Source: Globisporangium splendens (Eukaryota > Oomycota > Peronosporomycetes > Pythiales > Pythiaceae). Taken from it: a stretch of DNA of 64,000 nucleotides. The translations under genes were made by a program, and so were the position numbers. Below are positions 11,301 through 21,658 of the stretch, in pieces. The notes beneath the pieces were generated by a model that saw nothing but the letters and a program-made list of their open reading frames with translations, was not told the DNA's origin and ran no database searches. The stretch spans positions 41,054 through 105,053 of the forward strand of contig VFIW01000134.1 of the NCBI GenBank assembly GCA_006386115.1. The letters are read 5' to 3'. Each line of letters opens with the position of its first letter. Position 1 is the first letter of the stretch.

Positions 11301-12659
11301 AGTTGGGAAATTGTAAGGGAGACTCGGGCAAGGAGTATCCTCATCGTCATCACCCGCAGGAGCTGGAGTCACACCAGAGTTGCCAGTGGTAACCGCAGGA
11401 GTGACCGCTGGAGCTGGCGTCACGTCATCACTGTCATCGTCCGATGGAGTTGGAGCCGGGCTCGAAGGAGACGATGGCTTCGATGGAGATGGCGTCGCAA
11501 CCGATGGAACACTAGCAGATGGAGTGACTGCTGGAGCTGGTGTCACGTCATCACTGTCATCGTCCGATGGAGTTGGAGCTGGGCTCGAAGGAGACGATGG
11601 CTTCGATGGAGATGGCGTCGCTACGTCAACACCAGTCGTAGTCGCAGGGGTAGCAACAGGAGCTGGAGTCGTCGTACCAGTCGTTGGTGGAGCGGTGGTT
11701 GGGAAGTTGTACGGAAGACTTGGGCAAGGCGTGTCTTCGTCATCGCCACCAGTAGGAGCTGGAGTCTTCGAACCCGACGATGGAGGAGCAGTAGTTGGGA
11801 AATTGTAAGGGAGACTCGGGCAAGGAGTATCCTCATCGTCATCACCCGTTGGAGCTGGCGTAGTCGTACCCGACGTAGGTGGTGCAGGAGTCGAACCCGT
11901 GGTAGTTGGAGCTGGCGTAGGGTAGTTGTACGGCATCGTTGGGCATGGAGTATCCTCTTCATCATCACCAGTTGGAGCTGGAGTAGTAGCAGCAGGAGTT
12001 GGAGCCGGAGTCGATACATTCGTGCCAGTCGTGGCCGCAGGAGTTGGGGCTGGGGTAGTCGTACCCGACGTAGGTGGAGCTGGAGTCGTGGCTGCAGGAG
12101 TTGGGGCTGGGGTTGTCGCACCAGAGGTTGGTGGAGCTGGAGTCGTGGCCGCAGGAGTTGGGGCTGGGGTAGTCGCACCAGAGGTTGGTGGAGCTGGAGT
12201 CGTGGCCGCAGGAGTTGGGGCTGGGGTAGTCGCACCAGAGGTCGCAGCTGGAGTTGGAGCCGGCGTCGATGGCTTCGTCGCCACTGGAGTTGGGGCTGGC
12301 GTCGACACATTCGTGCCAGTCGTAGCAGCGGGCGTTGGGCTTGGAGTCTTACCCGAGTCCGTCTTTGGGGCCGACGGCGTCGGAGCTGGAGTGGCCGCTG
12401 AGGTTGGCGCAGGCGTCTTGGCTGGCGTTGGCGCAGGCGTCTTGGCAGGCGTTGGCGCAGGCGTCTTGGCAGGCGTTGGCGCAGGCGTCTTGGCTGGCGC
12501 CTGAGTTGGCGCTGGCGTGGTCACGTACTGCTGCTGCTGCTGCTGCTGTTGACCCGCCGAGACAGGCTCGTACGCACCGGCGTTGCTGAAGGTGTATCCA
12601 CCAGCCGAGACCACCGACGCAGCCATGGCGGCGGCGACAATCGTACTAGCGATCTTCAT
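8349..12659 (-). CDS. Mucin-like secreted Thr/Pro/Ala-rich repeat protein
   Basis: An uninterrupted 1,436-residue frame. The ATG at 12659 gives a typical signal peptide (MKIASTIVAAAMAASVVSA), then a Gln run near residue 37-44. Residues about 45-260 are TPAPTPAAT-type blocks. About 269-620 are acidic and Ser-rich blocks (DDDSDDVTPAPA, GDDDEDTPCPSLPYN) holding most of the Cys residues. About 673-1270 are 11-residue KTPAPSSGNGD/KGD repeats arranged in 149-residue higher-order units. About 1333-1383 are five YNTPAPSSGKG repeats. The C-terminus is Gln/Ser/Lys-rich (residues 1384-1436, ending QYRYLRF), with no GPI or membrane segment. Thr/Ser/Pro density predicts heavy O-glycosylation and an extracellular or cell-wall location. 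Oomycete mucin-like cyst and hyphal surface proteins have a similar layout; the specific role is inference. No intron is needed. Confidence 0.85.
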   Translation of the reverse strand: MKIASTIVAAAMAASVVSAGGYTFSNAGAYEPVSAGQQQQQQQQYVTTPAPTQAPAKTPAPTPAKTPAPTPAKTPAPTPAKTPAPTSAATPAPTPSAPKTDSGKTPSPTPAATTGTNVSTPAPTPVATKPSTPAPTPAATSGATTPAPTPAATTPAPPTSGATTPAPTPAATTPAPPTSGATTPAPTPAATTPAPPTSGTTTPAPTPAATTGTNVSTPAPTPAATTPAPTGDDEEDTPCPTMPYNYPTPAPTTTGSTPAPPTSGTTTPAPTGDDDEDTPCPSLPYNFPTTAPPSSGSKTPAPTGGDDEDTPCPSLPYNFPTTAPPTTGTTTPAPVATPATTTGVDVATPSPSKPSSPSSPAPTPSDDDSDDVTPAPAVTPSASVPSVATPSPSKPSSPSSPAPTPSDDDSDDVTPAPAVTPAVTTGNSGVTPAPAGDDDEDTPCPSLPYNFPTTAPPSSGSKTPAPTGGDDEDTPCPSLPYNFPTTAPPTTGTTTPAPVATPATTTGVDVATPSPSKPSSPSSPAPTPSDDDSDDVTPAPAVTPSASVPSVATPSPSKPSSPSSPAPTPSDDDSDDVTPAPAVTPSASVPSVATPSPSKPSSPSSPAPTPSDDDSDDETPAPAVTPATTTGNGSPTPAPKSGDATPAPAVTPATTTPSKGVESPAPTTVPTPTSGNGNKTPAPSNGNGDKTPAPSSGKGDKTPAPSNGNGDKTPAPSSGKGDKTPAPSQATPAPTSGNGNKTPAPSSGKGDKTPAPSSGNGDKTPAPSSGNGDKTPAPSSGKGDKTPAPSSGNGNKTPAPTPCKTDNKGNVTPAPSTPAPPTGGKGDKTPAPTGGNGDKTPAPSSGKGDKTPAPSQATPAPTSGNGNKTPAPSSGKGDKTPAPSSGNGDKTPAPSNGNGDKTPAPSSGKGDKTPAPSSGNGDKTPAPSSGKGDKTPAPSSGNGNKTPAPTPCKTDNKGNVTPAPSTPAPPTGGKGDKTPAPTGGNGDKTPAPSSGKGDKTPAPSQATPAPTSGNGNKTPAPSSGKGDKTPAPSSGNGDKTPAPSNGNGDKTPAPSSGKGDKTPAPSSGNGDKTPAPSSGKGDKTPAPSSGNGNKTPAPTPCKTDNKGNVTPAPSTPAPPTGGKGDKTPAPTGGNGDKTPAPSSGKGDKTPAPSQATPAPTSGNGNKTPAPSSGNGDKTPAPSNGNGDKTPAPSSGKGDKTPAPSSGNGDKTPAPSSGKGDKTPAPSSGNGDKTPAPSSGKGDKTPAPSSGNGNKTPAPSSGNGDKTPAPSQATPAPTSGNGNKTPAPSSGKGDKTPAPSNGNGDKTPAPTKETPAPSKITPAPAKETPAPSSGKGYNTPAPSSGKGYNTPAPSSGKGYNTPAPSSGKGYNTPAPSSGKGYNTPAPGSSSYQQQQQQAGGYFGNWLGDYSSGTVQDKSESKTQDKSKSQSQYRYLRF
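8853..10640 (-). repeat. 33-bp minisatellite in 447-bp higher-order units (coding)
   Basis: The basic unit is 33 bp and encodes KTPAPSSGNGD or a variant. Landmarks such as the TPCKTDNKGNV segment recur near 9300-9360, 9747-9807 and 10194-10254, so the higher-order period is 447 bp (149 codons). All periods are multiples of three, which keeps every frame free of length-induced shifts. Confidence 0.9.
10798..11851 (-). repeat. Second nested coding repeat (129-bp and 493-bp periods)
   Basis: Three consecutive blocks of about 129 bp encode DDDSDDVTPAPAVTPSASV-like sequence. A larger block recurs at a 493-bp offset: the segment starting near 11129 reappears near 11622, and the one at 11266-11358 reappears at 11759-11851. 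Between them sits a small non-identical insert, so 493 is not a multiple of three in phase terms, yet both copies read in the same frame because the insert compensates. Confidence 0.75.
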
Positions 12660-15093
12660 GATTGGAGAGGACAACGGGGCACACAGAGGAGAGACTGTTT
12701 ACAGGGAGGACGGAGGAAGTACAAAACGTCTAATGTATTCGCACGCGTCGGTCGAAGGACGGAGTGAGGGACGGCGAATGAGAAATGCGCGACTGAATGA
12801 CTGACTTGCGGGCACCCAGAAGGAAATTTCGAAATGGGAAAAGGCTGGGCGTGCGCGCACTCGCTCGGCATGGCCCAAGTCTGACAACCTTTACGCCCCA
12901 GACATCCAGTGCAAGGGAGCGCCTCTTTTCTTTCCCATCCCTCATCCATCCGCCACTTTCACAACTCGACACGTACGTGCCAGAAAAAGGCTCGCATGGC
13001 GTCGTCCAAACCAAGCCAAGCTCGACGAATGACAGTGTCACAACGACAAGCGCAAGCTCACTGACTCTATTTGGTGCACGTGTGAGTCAAAGCCAACAAG
13101 AGCTCTCTGTCGACCAATCTAACGCAACAGATGGTGACAAGGCAAGGGATTGCATTACCCTTCATTGCAACGAACACTAGCTCCACCAAACCTTCGAAGA
13201 CGTAAAGGCAACTCCAGACAGTGCAGATTCAAAAAGGACACTTTGGACGAATCCTCCAGATCCATTTGGGAAAAAGAACTCGCCATAGAGAAATCAAATG
13301 GTTTGTTCAATGATGCTGTGCAAAATATGAACAATAATACGCAATCGCTGGCGTTCCTTCTTGTCCAGTTTACAACGTGACGACACTCCGCCTCACACAG
13401 GGCCACAAACAGGGCAAACTGGACGCTTCCCACTCTGCTGCAAGGAAACTCAGGGAAACGCATTTCACAGCGACTGCTCGTCGTTGTACCATTGCATCTT
13501 GAGCATGTCTCGTTTCTGTCGCAAGTCGGTGCGACTGCAAAGCAAGTTATACAGGTACACACCATACAAACGTCAAGCTCCATCTCGAAAAGGTCCGATC
13601 GAGTCTCACAGGCTCAAAGTTCACAAAAGATGACACACTTTTGCCACAACTGCCCAGCGTTCGAACATTCCTTCAAATCCACACACACACTCGGATGCTT
13701 CACCTCTTCAAGCGCATTCACAGATTCACGCACGACTGTATCCAAACATCACCCCCTCCTGTAATTTAGACAAAGTTGAATTTTACACACGATATCGCAA
13801 GCCGATCGCGAATGCACGACCACCAGCGATGATTAATCTCGCGGTGGATTTTTTTGGCAGGCTTTGCCGCCAATGGTACAGTCCACTCGACACACAAACA
13901 TAGAGTGTGCTGACATTGAAGGCACGCACACCGCCACAACGCAATGACATCGACCATTTTCTATTCGAGAAGCAGGCGACTGGCGCTCTAAAGTTCGGTG
14001 GAGCAGTTTTTGGAATTGACAGTGTCGACTGGCGCTCCGAACGTTCCATGCCAGACTGGCACAGTGCAATTGTTTCCTGGCTTCTTCTGTACAGAATCAT
14101 AATTTCCATCTGAAGTTGATTTTCACAGGTGCTATTGTCGCATTTTGGCTGCTTTTCGCTGCCATGCGCTTGTCCGCATGTTGCAGGCGACATGTTTCCA
14201 GATGCCTGCCGCTCTTCGCCTGCCATGCCAGACGAGCACAGTGATCCCTGATTTTCAACCCATGATCGCGCCTCCAAGTCCCCATCATGGCGTTCTGATC
14301 CGCCTGTGCGGATTTGAATAACTGCAGGCGAAATCTTGACCTATCGTAAAGACTCCATACCGTTTGTATAACAGTCGTCATTGATCCAGCTGACTCTTTT
14401 CTCTCCCGCCAACTCAAAACTGGACACTTTGGTCCAGTGTGCGGACAGCTCTGCCCAAATGGGCGACGATATGCCACGAACCTCCAGCGTGTATGCAACC
14501 GCGAATAAGCATCGCGCGCTGCGATTGTGCACATTCATACACGCAGTCCCCAGCGTAGATCTAAACACGTCTAATGCTTTCTAGGGAGTTGGACCAAACG
14601 CGCACGACGTTGGCTTTTCGTGGTCCGTCTTGTTTGGATCAAACGGACACTCCACTTGGTTATCTGTTACCATCTGGTTGATCTTGCCACTGGCCTCAGC
14701 AGCTCATCGGCTCCGGATCCATGCTGGAATCAGGTCCACTCATCCAGGCTGAGCCTGAGCCGAATGCTGATACCAATACATGGCTACATGTTGGAGCTTC
14801 TGGGGTGGATGTTTCAGGATTGATGCGCTATGATGTTAGTTGAAAAGCGCGTTTTCGCGCCCTGCACGATCCCATTCGAGTTGGATTGTGCATGAGCGTC
14901 CATTCCACTTTCACTAATCCGTCCCCACCGATACAGTGGTGGTCCAGTCCCCCAGCGTCGCAGATGTGAGATGATGGATGCAGTGACTGAAAAGCACCGA
15001 CTCGACAAAACGGAAAATACAGCATCGCGTAATTCGTAAATGACTCATAATTTATTTAAACTTTAGACATCTCTCAGTGGTTAACATGGCGAA
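12660..15093. other. Intergenic region, no convincing gene
   Basis: The first 150 bases should hold the mucin promoter; a weak initiator-like TCTCATTCGCC lies on the minus strand near 12768-12778. Between about 13960 and 14260 there are imperfect direct repeats (GACTGGCGCTC...CATGCCAGAC...GCACAGTG themes) that look like decayed tandem copies. I recognise no protein or RNA gene. Confidence 0.5.
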
Positions 15094-15660
15094 CTACGCA
15101 GCTGTTGCAAGTGGACGGGCAGACGCGAAAACGGTCGCGTCCAGTTTGAGGTGGCGGTCCATTTGACGCACCACGCGAGCCGCGTGCCAGAAGGTCACGT
15201 GCTGATCGTCTTCTACTGATCCAGCGATGTGGAAGCGTGCACGCATCCGCGCGCGCGTCGATACCAGGCGTCGAGCTTTCCAAAGCGTCAGTCCCAACTG
15301 CACAGCGATCATCATGAACGCGACGACAAGACGAGTCGCTTCTTCGACGCCGAGCACGCTTCCAAAGACACCGAGTATGAACCAGGTCCAGAATGCAAGC
15401 GCGCTGCAGACTGACGTGAGCAAGAGGAGCGTGTAGGACGAACGGTACGACGCAACCCCCAAGCGGCTCTCAATCTGAGCGAGTACACGGAAATGCCAAG
15501 TGTACCGGAGGTCCACGGGGCTTCCACACGAATCCTCAGGGCTCTTCAGTGGTGTGGACCACTCGTACAACTGGATCCCATCGGCGTCCACGGCAAACGC
15601 CCCCGTTGGCGTCATTGGGACCGCGACGTAGGCGTCGCCCAGCGTCTTGGCTTGGTCCAT
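15094..15660 (-). CDS. PLAC8-like small membrane protein lacking the Cys-Pro-Cys motif
   Basis: A 188-residue intact frame; the ATG at 15660 is chosen because an initiator element sits 35-50 bases upstream. It is a paralogue of the genes at 27378 and 28630: shared landmarks are the GIQLYEWST segment, Q(I/L)E.R(L/M)G, and a C-terminal R.R..I.GS..DD.....H..R..RQM..HLK block. Two hydrophobic segments (about residues 73-100 and 110-130) are probable membrane spans. PLAC8 proteins are small cysteine-rich membrane proteins linked to cell size and ion handling. This copy has FRVLAQIESRLG where the paralogue has CPCFAVAQLEKRMG, so the signature cysteines are gone. Assignment rests on the paralogy, so it is moderate. 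Confidence 0.6.
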   Translation of the reverse strand: MDQAKTLGDAYVAVPMTPTGAFAVDADGIQLYEWSTPLKSPEDSCGSPVDLRYTWHFRVLAQIESRLGVASYRSSYTLLLLTSVCSALAFWTWFILGVFGSVLGVEEATRLVVAFMMIAVQLGLTLWKARRLVSTRARMRARFHIAGSVEDDQHVTFWHAARVVRQMDRHLKLDATVFASARPLATAA

Positions 15661-15694
15661 TCTGCTTGGGAAGACCGTGATCGCAGTGGGGAGG

Positions 15695-15710
15695 AAATTG
15701 GAGAATGAGG
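15695..15710 (-). promoter_or_regulatory. Oomycete initiator-like element
   Basis: CCTCATTCTCCAATTT on the minus strand matches GCTCATTYYNCAWTTT at 15 of 16 positions and lies 35-50 bases before the start codon of the PLAC8-like gene. Confidence 0.7.
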
Positions 15711-16945
15711 TCAAGCCAGCCGTGAACCAAGATTCCAACCTTGCTATATTTCAGAAGATGTCGCATGTGTGGTTTTTAAACTTGTGGGTGCATTACACCA
15801 TGGTGGTCAGGTTGTACCCACAATGCCAAGAGCTCACTTGGATCTTTTGTTGGGTCTTTGGCAAGCGCGTGCTGTTCGCATCGATGGCGCCAACGCCGAA
15901 ATTTTGGAGAAGGCAGGTAGAATGTTCCTGTGGTGCCCAACCAGATCGTGGCGCACTCGGAAGCGAAAAAAGTTGCAACTCGCTCAAATGCGGAAGGTGT
16001 CCGCGTGCGATGGACGAATGGCATGGAGGAAGGATCGCAAAAAGATCGCAAGTCCGCAGTCCGATAATCAGCAAAGAAGAATTGGGATATTGATGCACGA
16101 AACCCGACTAGAGAGCTAATTTGGTCAAGTGTATTGCCGCACCATTGGGTATCTGTTGCAGTGGACTGAGTCAACCTGATATCGAACCTTGATCAACTCT
16201 CTCGCCAAAATACGAAACCCACAAGCGCCAAGAAAATGAGCATGGCTAGCACTCTGGCGGTTGGTGTTTGGCTCGCATTGAGAGCACCTCCACATTGTTA
16301 CGAGCCCATTGCCGACTGTGTATGCTGGATACGGACAAAAGAACACCAACTTTGTGTCGAATCTTGCGTTCTTGCTCATCATGGTCACTTGGAGGGTAAT
16401 GCGTCGAGGAGCGCTCGCACGAGCTACACCAAATTTCTTGTAATGGTTCGCAAATACGAGTCTTCAGCACTCACGCATTCGTTGCGCCGAGCATCCACCC
16501 GACCGAGTCATTACCCTGTAGAGTTCTGCGCCAAAAAATGTTTTGTCGTCTTTGTGGGGTAGTATAAAGACTTGTGCTGGACTTTTTACTAGGCGAAACA
16601 CCAAACTCCGAGTTGGAGCTCTGTGCTTTCTCTCAATAGCTCATGTTGGCACAACGGCGCAGCATGGCGTTTCGCGTACGGGGCTTCCTTCAAAAGCAGG
16701 CACAGAAGAACTTGCTTTGGTCGCATCGACTTAGCTTTCGGACCTATCTCGAGTCCTTGTTGCTGTACGAACGACTTCGAGTCATTTCAATCGAGCTCTC
16801 AACCAATTTCTGTGCCGCTGATGGCGCTTTGCACCTTCCTGTTCAGTGCCTGTTTCTCTGACGCATGCTGATCAACACAACTGTTTTGCTGTGCGCTTCT
16901 CATTCTCCCCTTTGCTTCACGTTACTTCAACCCACAGAACTCACC
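15711..16945. other. Intergenic region, nothing recognised
   Basis: About 1.2 kb between the PLAC8-like gene and LINE copy A. Only short, unsupported reading frames on both strands; no repeat or RNA gene seen. Confidence 0.5.
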
Positions 16946-16960
16946 GACTCAACCTCAGTC
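16946..16960. repeat. Target-site duplication, 5' copy (LINE A)
   Basis: GACTCAACCTCAGTC, identical to 19611-19625, directly flanks the 5'-truncated LINE A. Confidence 0.9.
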
Positions 16961-19610
16961 AAAACTCACTCTGTCGCCCAACGCGCAGCAATTGCCAGTG
17001 CCGTCATCACACCCAAAGTGCTTTACGTGGCCAGGCACTCCTGGCTATCTACGGCTATTGTCAATCAGCTGCACGACCTAGTGAAACAATTTGTCTGGGG
17101 CTCAAGGAATGGTAAGCCTGCGAAACCGTGGATGAAGGAAGAACAAGCCGAACTCAAAAAATGAATGGAGGCTTGTCGGTACCCAACATCAGAACTGAGC
17201 TGATGACGATGAGTGCCACAGCAGTCTCCAAATGGGCAATCACTACCTCTCACATCGATCAGGTCATCGGGGAAATCTTGCTGCACAACACAAGGGCTTC
17301 TTCGACGTACATCACGCCACTCGATGCAATTCCAAGGCGGCCACTCCAGCTTCGTGAAAACATGTGGACAACTGGCGCAGCATTATGTGCGTCGCTCCAT
17401 TCTCGACCCTATGAGCCCAGAGAGCGTGATAATGTACGTTGGTGTTACGAGCACTTCAAGTCGACAATTGTGCAGACTCAATGGGACGGCGATGTGTTCC
17501 AGATCGACCTCAGCTCTAAAATGTCTTACAGGCTTCCAGGTATCATCGCTGAAGGACGAAAGCTACGTGGGACATTCTGTGCAGAATGGCTGCCGTACAT
17601 GACCTCGACTGCAGATGGGTGGCTTCTTGATTCCAACGGCTCCCCTTACAAGCTTGCTCACTCGCCATTACCAGTTGGAACAGCACAACTGGGTGACATA
17701 CTTCGATGGGAGTGGATAAGACCAGGAGTGCTTAACCTCATACCAACATGTGGAATCTCCGGATTCTCCCGGCCGTCTATTCGAGCGCTCGAGCGGTTAT
17801 GTGCTACGTTGGTATCCAACTTCCCACAGCTCCTGTATCGACCACAGCAAACAAATGTGCTTCGGCTGTACAACGGGCAACGTCATTACAACCACGAATG
17901 GCATCTGCACACCAGCAAAGCAACTCTGACCCACGTCGACACGACCCTAGTCAAAGCTACGCATACAGTTCACTCCGCAATGGACTGTGACATCATGGCA
18001 ACAAGAGACTTGAACGGGGAGAAGGTGTCGTTCCATGCACATCCACGTTTCACAAGAATCGTGCAACTATGGGGTGGCAACGGACGATATAATACGACCA
18101 GATCTTTCTATCGGCACCAAGCTGCAGCAACGAGGACACAAATTGGCAAAGATACTCGAGATGCAGCAGTCAACAAAGCTGTCCAAACAGCAGGATCTCT
18201 GTGGCCAGGACTGCAATTAATCCAGTGGAGCGAATTACACAACATCCCAGGGATTACTGTTTATACGGCTCAGACTCTTCTCCGGCTGAAAGCCAACCGA
18301 CTCTCCATGTGGAACTAGGAGAAAGCTGATCTATCCTGCTCGAATCCCGAATGCTCCAAAGTTGTCCAATCTTCTGTTCAACATCTACTCTGGGAGTGTC
18401 CGAAAGCCAAACTCGTGTGGAACTACTTTTATGCGCTATGGGCGAAGATCGGAATCACTCCTGGTCACGACCCCGCAATCTGGATCTTCAGTCTGGATCT
18501 ACCACATACTCCAACGTATGCATGGACCACGATCAAGAGACACATTATCGGACACAAGTGCTCCAATGAACATCTCCAAGATCACCTCTATTCCGTCGCA
18601 CACATGCTGTGGCGATATATGAGCGCGACGCTCATACATGCCATTTGGTGTGCGCATCTGCGACGCATGGATTCGGATCCAATCGAATCGACTGCTGAGA
18701 TGGCGATCATGATGGCCAGATTAGAGGCAGGAATGCGAAACCTCACACGACTCGCTGAAGCGCAAGCTGGAGACTCTGACGGTCACACGGTTGCGGCAGT
18801 TCTCAAGATCTATGTCGACTGCTTTCTCAGCCAAACCGACGCCATCCCCTTGACTCCAAATGATACTCGCGGCGTTTACCTGTTATTTTTCGATGGTGGA
18901 TCACGCGACAATCCAGGACCTGGAGGGACTGGATCCATTATCGTGCGTGTCCATAACGACTCGCACACAGCCAGTTTAATTTGGGCTGCGAGCATGGCGT
19001 ATAGCAGGAAGGACACGACCAACAACTTTGCCGAGTACTGGGGTCTCATACACGGACTCCGAGAAGCCCAGCGCAGTCACTTCGAACCGTTGTACGTGAT
19101 TGGAGACAGTGCACTCATTATCTCCCAACAGCGAATGCATCGGTCCCCTCGACAGCACCGATTGGCACGTTTATACCAGACAAGTCGACGACTCGCGGAT
19201 TGCATCGACATCCGAGGATGGTACCATCACTACCGTGCTTTCAACAAGATGGCGGACTCAGCCGCCAACCTAGCCATGGACACCAGAACCTCAACGCAGG
19301 TTCACTTCCCAACTCAAATAGCTGCTTTCAACAATCTCACCCAGGATCTTGACAACGACGTCATGCATTGGCTTATGAGAAGTTCGGAAGACCCAAGGTC
19401 ATTGGACAACACAAGGCAGCCTCACATAGGACCAAGAGAACATGCCATCATGGTCAAAGATTATTTAGCATTCAGAAGTGATCTATTGCAATCCGCGCTG
19501 TAGACACATTTACACTCCTAGATGAAATTCGCAATGGAGATTAGTTAGGAGAATGGATATTGTAGGTCACGAAGATGAACCTAAATATACCTCACCTTAT
19601 AAAGAATAAA
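16961..19610 (+). mobile_element. LINE copy A, 5'-truncated L1-like element
   Basis: Homologous, by eye about 95-97%, to the 3' part of LINE C (54087-56740), starting inside the reverse transcriptase C-terminal region. It keeps the post-RT region, a zinc-finger-like segment and RNase H. Relative to LINE C it has one A fewer in an A run near 17155-17161, which shifts the frame, and a TAG at 18316-18318 where LINE C reads TTT. The 3' end is ...CCTTATAAAGAATAAA followed by the target-site duplication. A perfect 15-bp duplication and 5' truncation are classic marks of target-primed reverse transcription. Dead copy. Confidence 0.92.
17128..19503 (+). pseudogene. LINE A ORF2 remnant (RT C-terminus to RNase H)
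   Basis: Open in one frame apart from the TAG at 18316-18318. RNase H begins near 18880 with LLFFDGGSRDNPGPGG (note RD where copies B and C read RG), followed by NNFAEYWGL and VIGDSALII, giving the Asp-Glu-Asp catalytic set. Upstream is the RT thumb/connection region with IPKVLY-like HTPKVLYVARHSW. The frame before 17161 continues one base out of register back to 16961. Confidence 0.85.
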
Positions 19611-19625
19611 GACTCAACCTCAGTC
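19611..19625. repeat. Target-site duplication, 3' copy (LINE A)
   Basis: GACTCAACCTCAGTC immediately after the ATAAAGAATAAA tail of LINE A; perfect match to 16946-16960. Confidence 0.9.
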
Positions 19626-19718
19626 GCTCAAGGACTCTTGTGGTCTTTCTCCGGTATCATCACAAGTCCATTATGAGTATAGATATCTAGCTACTTTACA
19701 AGTCCTTCTTGTCTACTT

Positions 19719-21658
19719 TTACACATCAAGACAAACGCTTTTCCGCCATGAGACCTGCCGCAGAAGCCCCAGTTCCACATCGCCACTGGTCTCATCTGCA
19801 TCTTTGTAGTCCAGTTCGACATCCGTGTCCCTGCGCCGTGGCGAAACTCGCATCACGACTTCCAGAAGCTCGTCCTCCGCTGAGAATGCGTTATTCTCAT
19901 TGACGCGCAGGATAGAAGGCAAGCTCTCGCCTGACTTGGGCTCGCTCGCCTTGGCTCCACTCGTCGCGATCATCGTCCAGAGCAAGGCACTCGCGAGGAA
20001 CAGCAGCATCACGCCCGCGGAAAAGTATATCCGCGTCCAGAACAGGAGCTCAGTGTTTAGGCTGTCCGAGATAAAGTCTGCGTGGAACTGCAGCTTCGGA
20101 TTGCGACCGCCGAGGCATGCGGCATTGTCCACGCACGCAAACCCAATCTGTCGTGTCTCGACGTCAAAGACCGTGTAATACGCCCGCATGAAGATCGCTC
20201 CGAGCACAATCACGTCTTCAGCTGGTGGTTTGCTCTTGCGTTTGCTGTCATCGTGGCCTGAGCCGCCAAACAGCACGTGCTGGTCGATTTGGGGCATACA
20301 GAGGTCGCCATCGCATCGAACATAGTCGAGACCCTGGAGAAGAAATGTCCGCTTCTCCTTGGTCCCAGCACTGCCAAACGTGAACGAGAGTGGCGGAAAC
20401 ATGTCGGGCCGGCAAGCCGTACAGGCGAATCCGCTGATCGAGTACTCGTTTTGGTGCATCTGAAACCCAAAGCTCCGCTGGAGATGCCGCTGAATCATCT
20501 GCATCGTGCGGTTGAACACTCGCGTTGGAAACAGCAGCAGCGACGTGCCCGAGTCCACGATCGTGACGGCGTCTCTGGATACGATGACACCATTACTATT
20601 CTGCAATTCGTCGCTATGGTCGTGCTTCTTGCTGATCTTTGGCTTTCTCTCTATGTAATCCACGTCCACGCGGATGGCCAGCTCTGGCATACGAATCGCC
20701 CAGAATCCCTGTGCTTTTTTGTCGGGATACGGAATCACAGAGACGTGGTGCCATTGCACGCTTCCCTTTTCGCCAACCAGGGAGCTGTCGACGCCGCCTA
20801 GAATGAACTGCGAGGATGGCAAATGGCCTGGCAACGGGTTGATGTACACTGAGAATCGGGAAAGCAACGCATGGCCGTCCGAGTCTGTCGCAGTATCCAT
20901 GTTGCTTGATGCAAAGAGACTGGGCGTCGTGATTAACGACAAGGACTCGAGTCCAAGTCCCACAATACCGTCGGCTTGGAAGCGCTGCAGCTTCTTTGAT
21001 GTCGTATTGACTCGACCCATGCGCACATTGCGGAGCTGAAGGCGTCCACCTCCCAGTGCAAGCGTTTCGCGCATAACCACCCCGCTTGCATTTCCACTCC
21101 CATACTCCAGCTGGAACGACTCGTTGATAGCTTCGTGTCTGCAATAAGCACCACTGCAGTGTCAGATATGTGTCAAACAGATACCTACAGCGGAAGAAGG
21201 TTAAGATTATGGCACGTACGAGCTGGACTCTGCCGTTCGATACCTGCGCTTGCCAGCACATACGTCACATGCGGCTTCTGGTAACCAAATATCACTGCAT
21301 CGCATCAACAGGCGATTAGCTTTGCGAACCCAAAACAAACAAGACAAACCAACTGCTCATACCTCGACCCAGTGTCAAAGATGACGTTGAACTCTTGCGG
21401 CGGCGTGCCGACGCTGATCTTGCCGTAAAATTGCATCTGGTCGAAGTTCTCGAGCGGAATGCGCAACAGAGCTGGCGCTGGATGTGCTTTCCTAGACGAC
21501 AACGAGGACGATGTAGACATCGTCAGGGAGGAACTGCTCGCACCTCGCATAGCGTCCTCGACGCCCGCACGGCCTCCATAGGCGACCAAGATCTGCGTCG
21601 CAATCGCTAGCACCAGCATCCAAGCCATTGCAGCGAGACGACCGCCATTGAACCCCAT
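19719..21658 (-). CDS. Membrane-anchored pepsin-like aspartic protease (family A1), three exons
   Basis: Exons 21658-21363, 21294-21220 and 21138-19719 join in phase to a 596-residue protein; both introns are GT-AG (donors GTATGA and GTACGT). The first in-frame ATG is 21658. Residues about 11-29 form a signal sequence. The catalytic motifs are DTGSS (Asp95) and DSGTS (Asp319); YGSG of the flap follows exon 2, and an AIFMRAYYTVFDVETRQIGFAC segment typical of the family end lies near residue 438. Residues about 489-515 form a transmembrane helix, leaving a charged cytoplasmic tail of about 80 residues. Expected to cleave proteins at acidic pH in the secretory/vacuolar pathway or at the cell surface. 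Two CxxC-type pairs (CDVCAG, CTAC) may form disulphides. The decayed paralogue lies next to it on the same strand, so the pair arose by tandem duplication. Confidence 0.9.

Noticed and set aside
8337..12401. A 1,354-codon open frame on the strand opposite the mucin gene, and a second of 856 codons (8746-11316)
   Set aside because: Both are Trp/Arg- or Gly/Leu-rich shadows of the in-phase 33-bp repeats; the minus strand has the signal peptide and a natural C-terminus.
12797..14600. Several 60-160 codon frames on both strands
   Set aside because: No domain, no codon bias, no initiator and no repeat in paralogues; consistent with chance.
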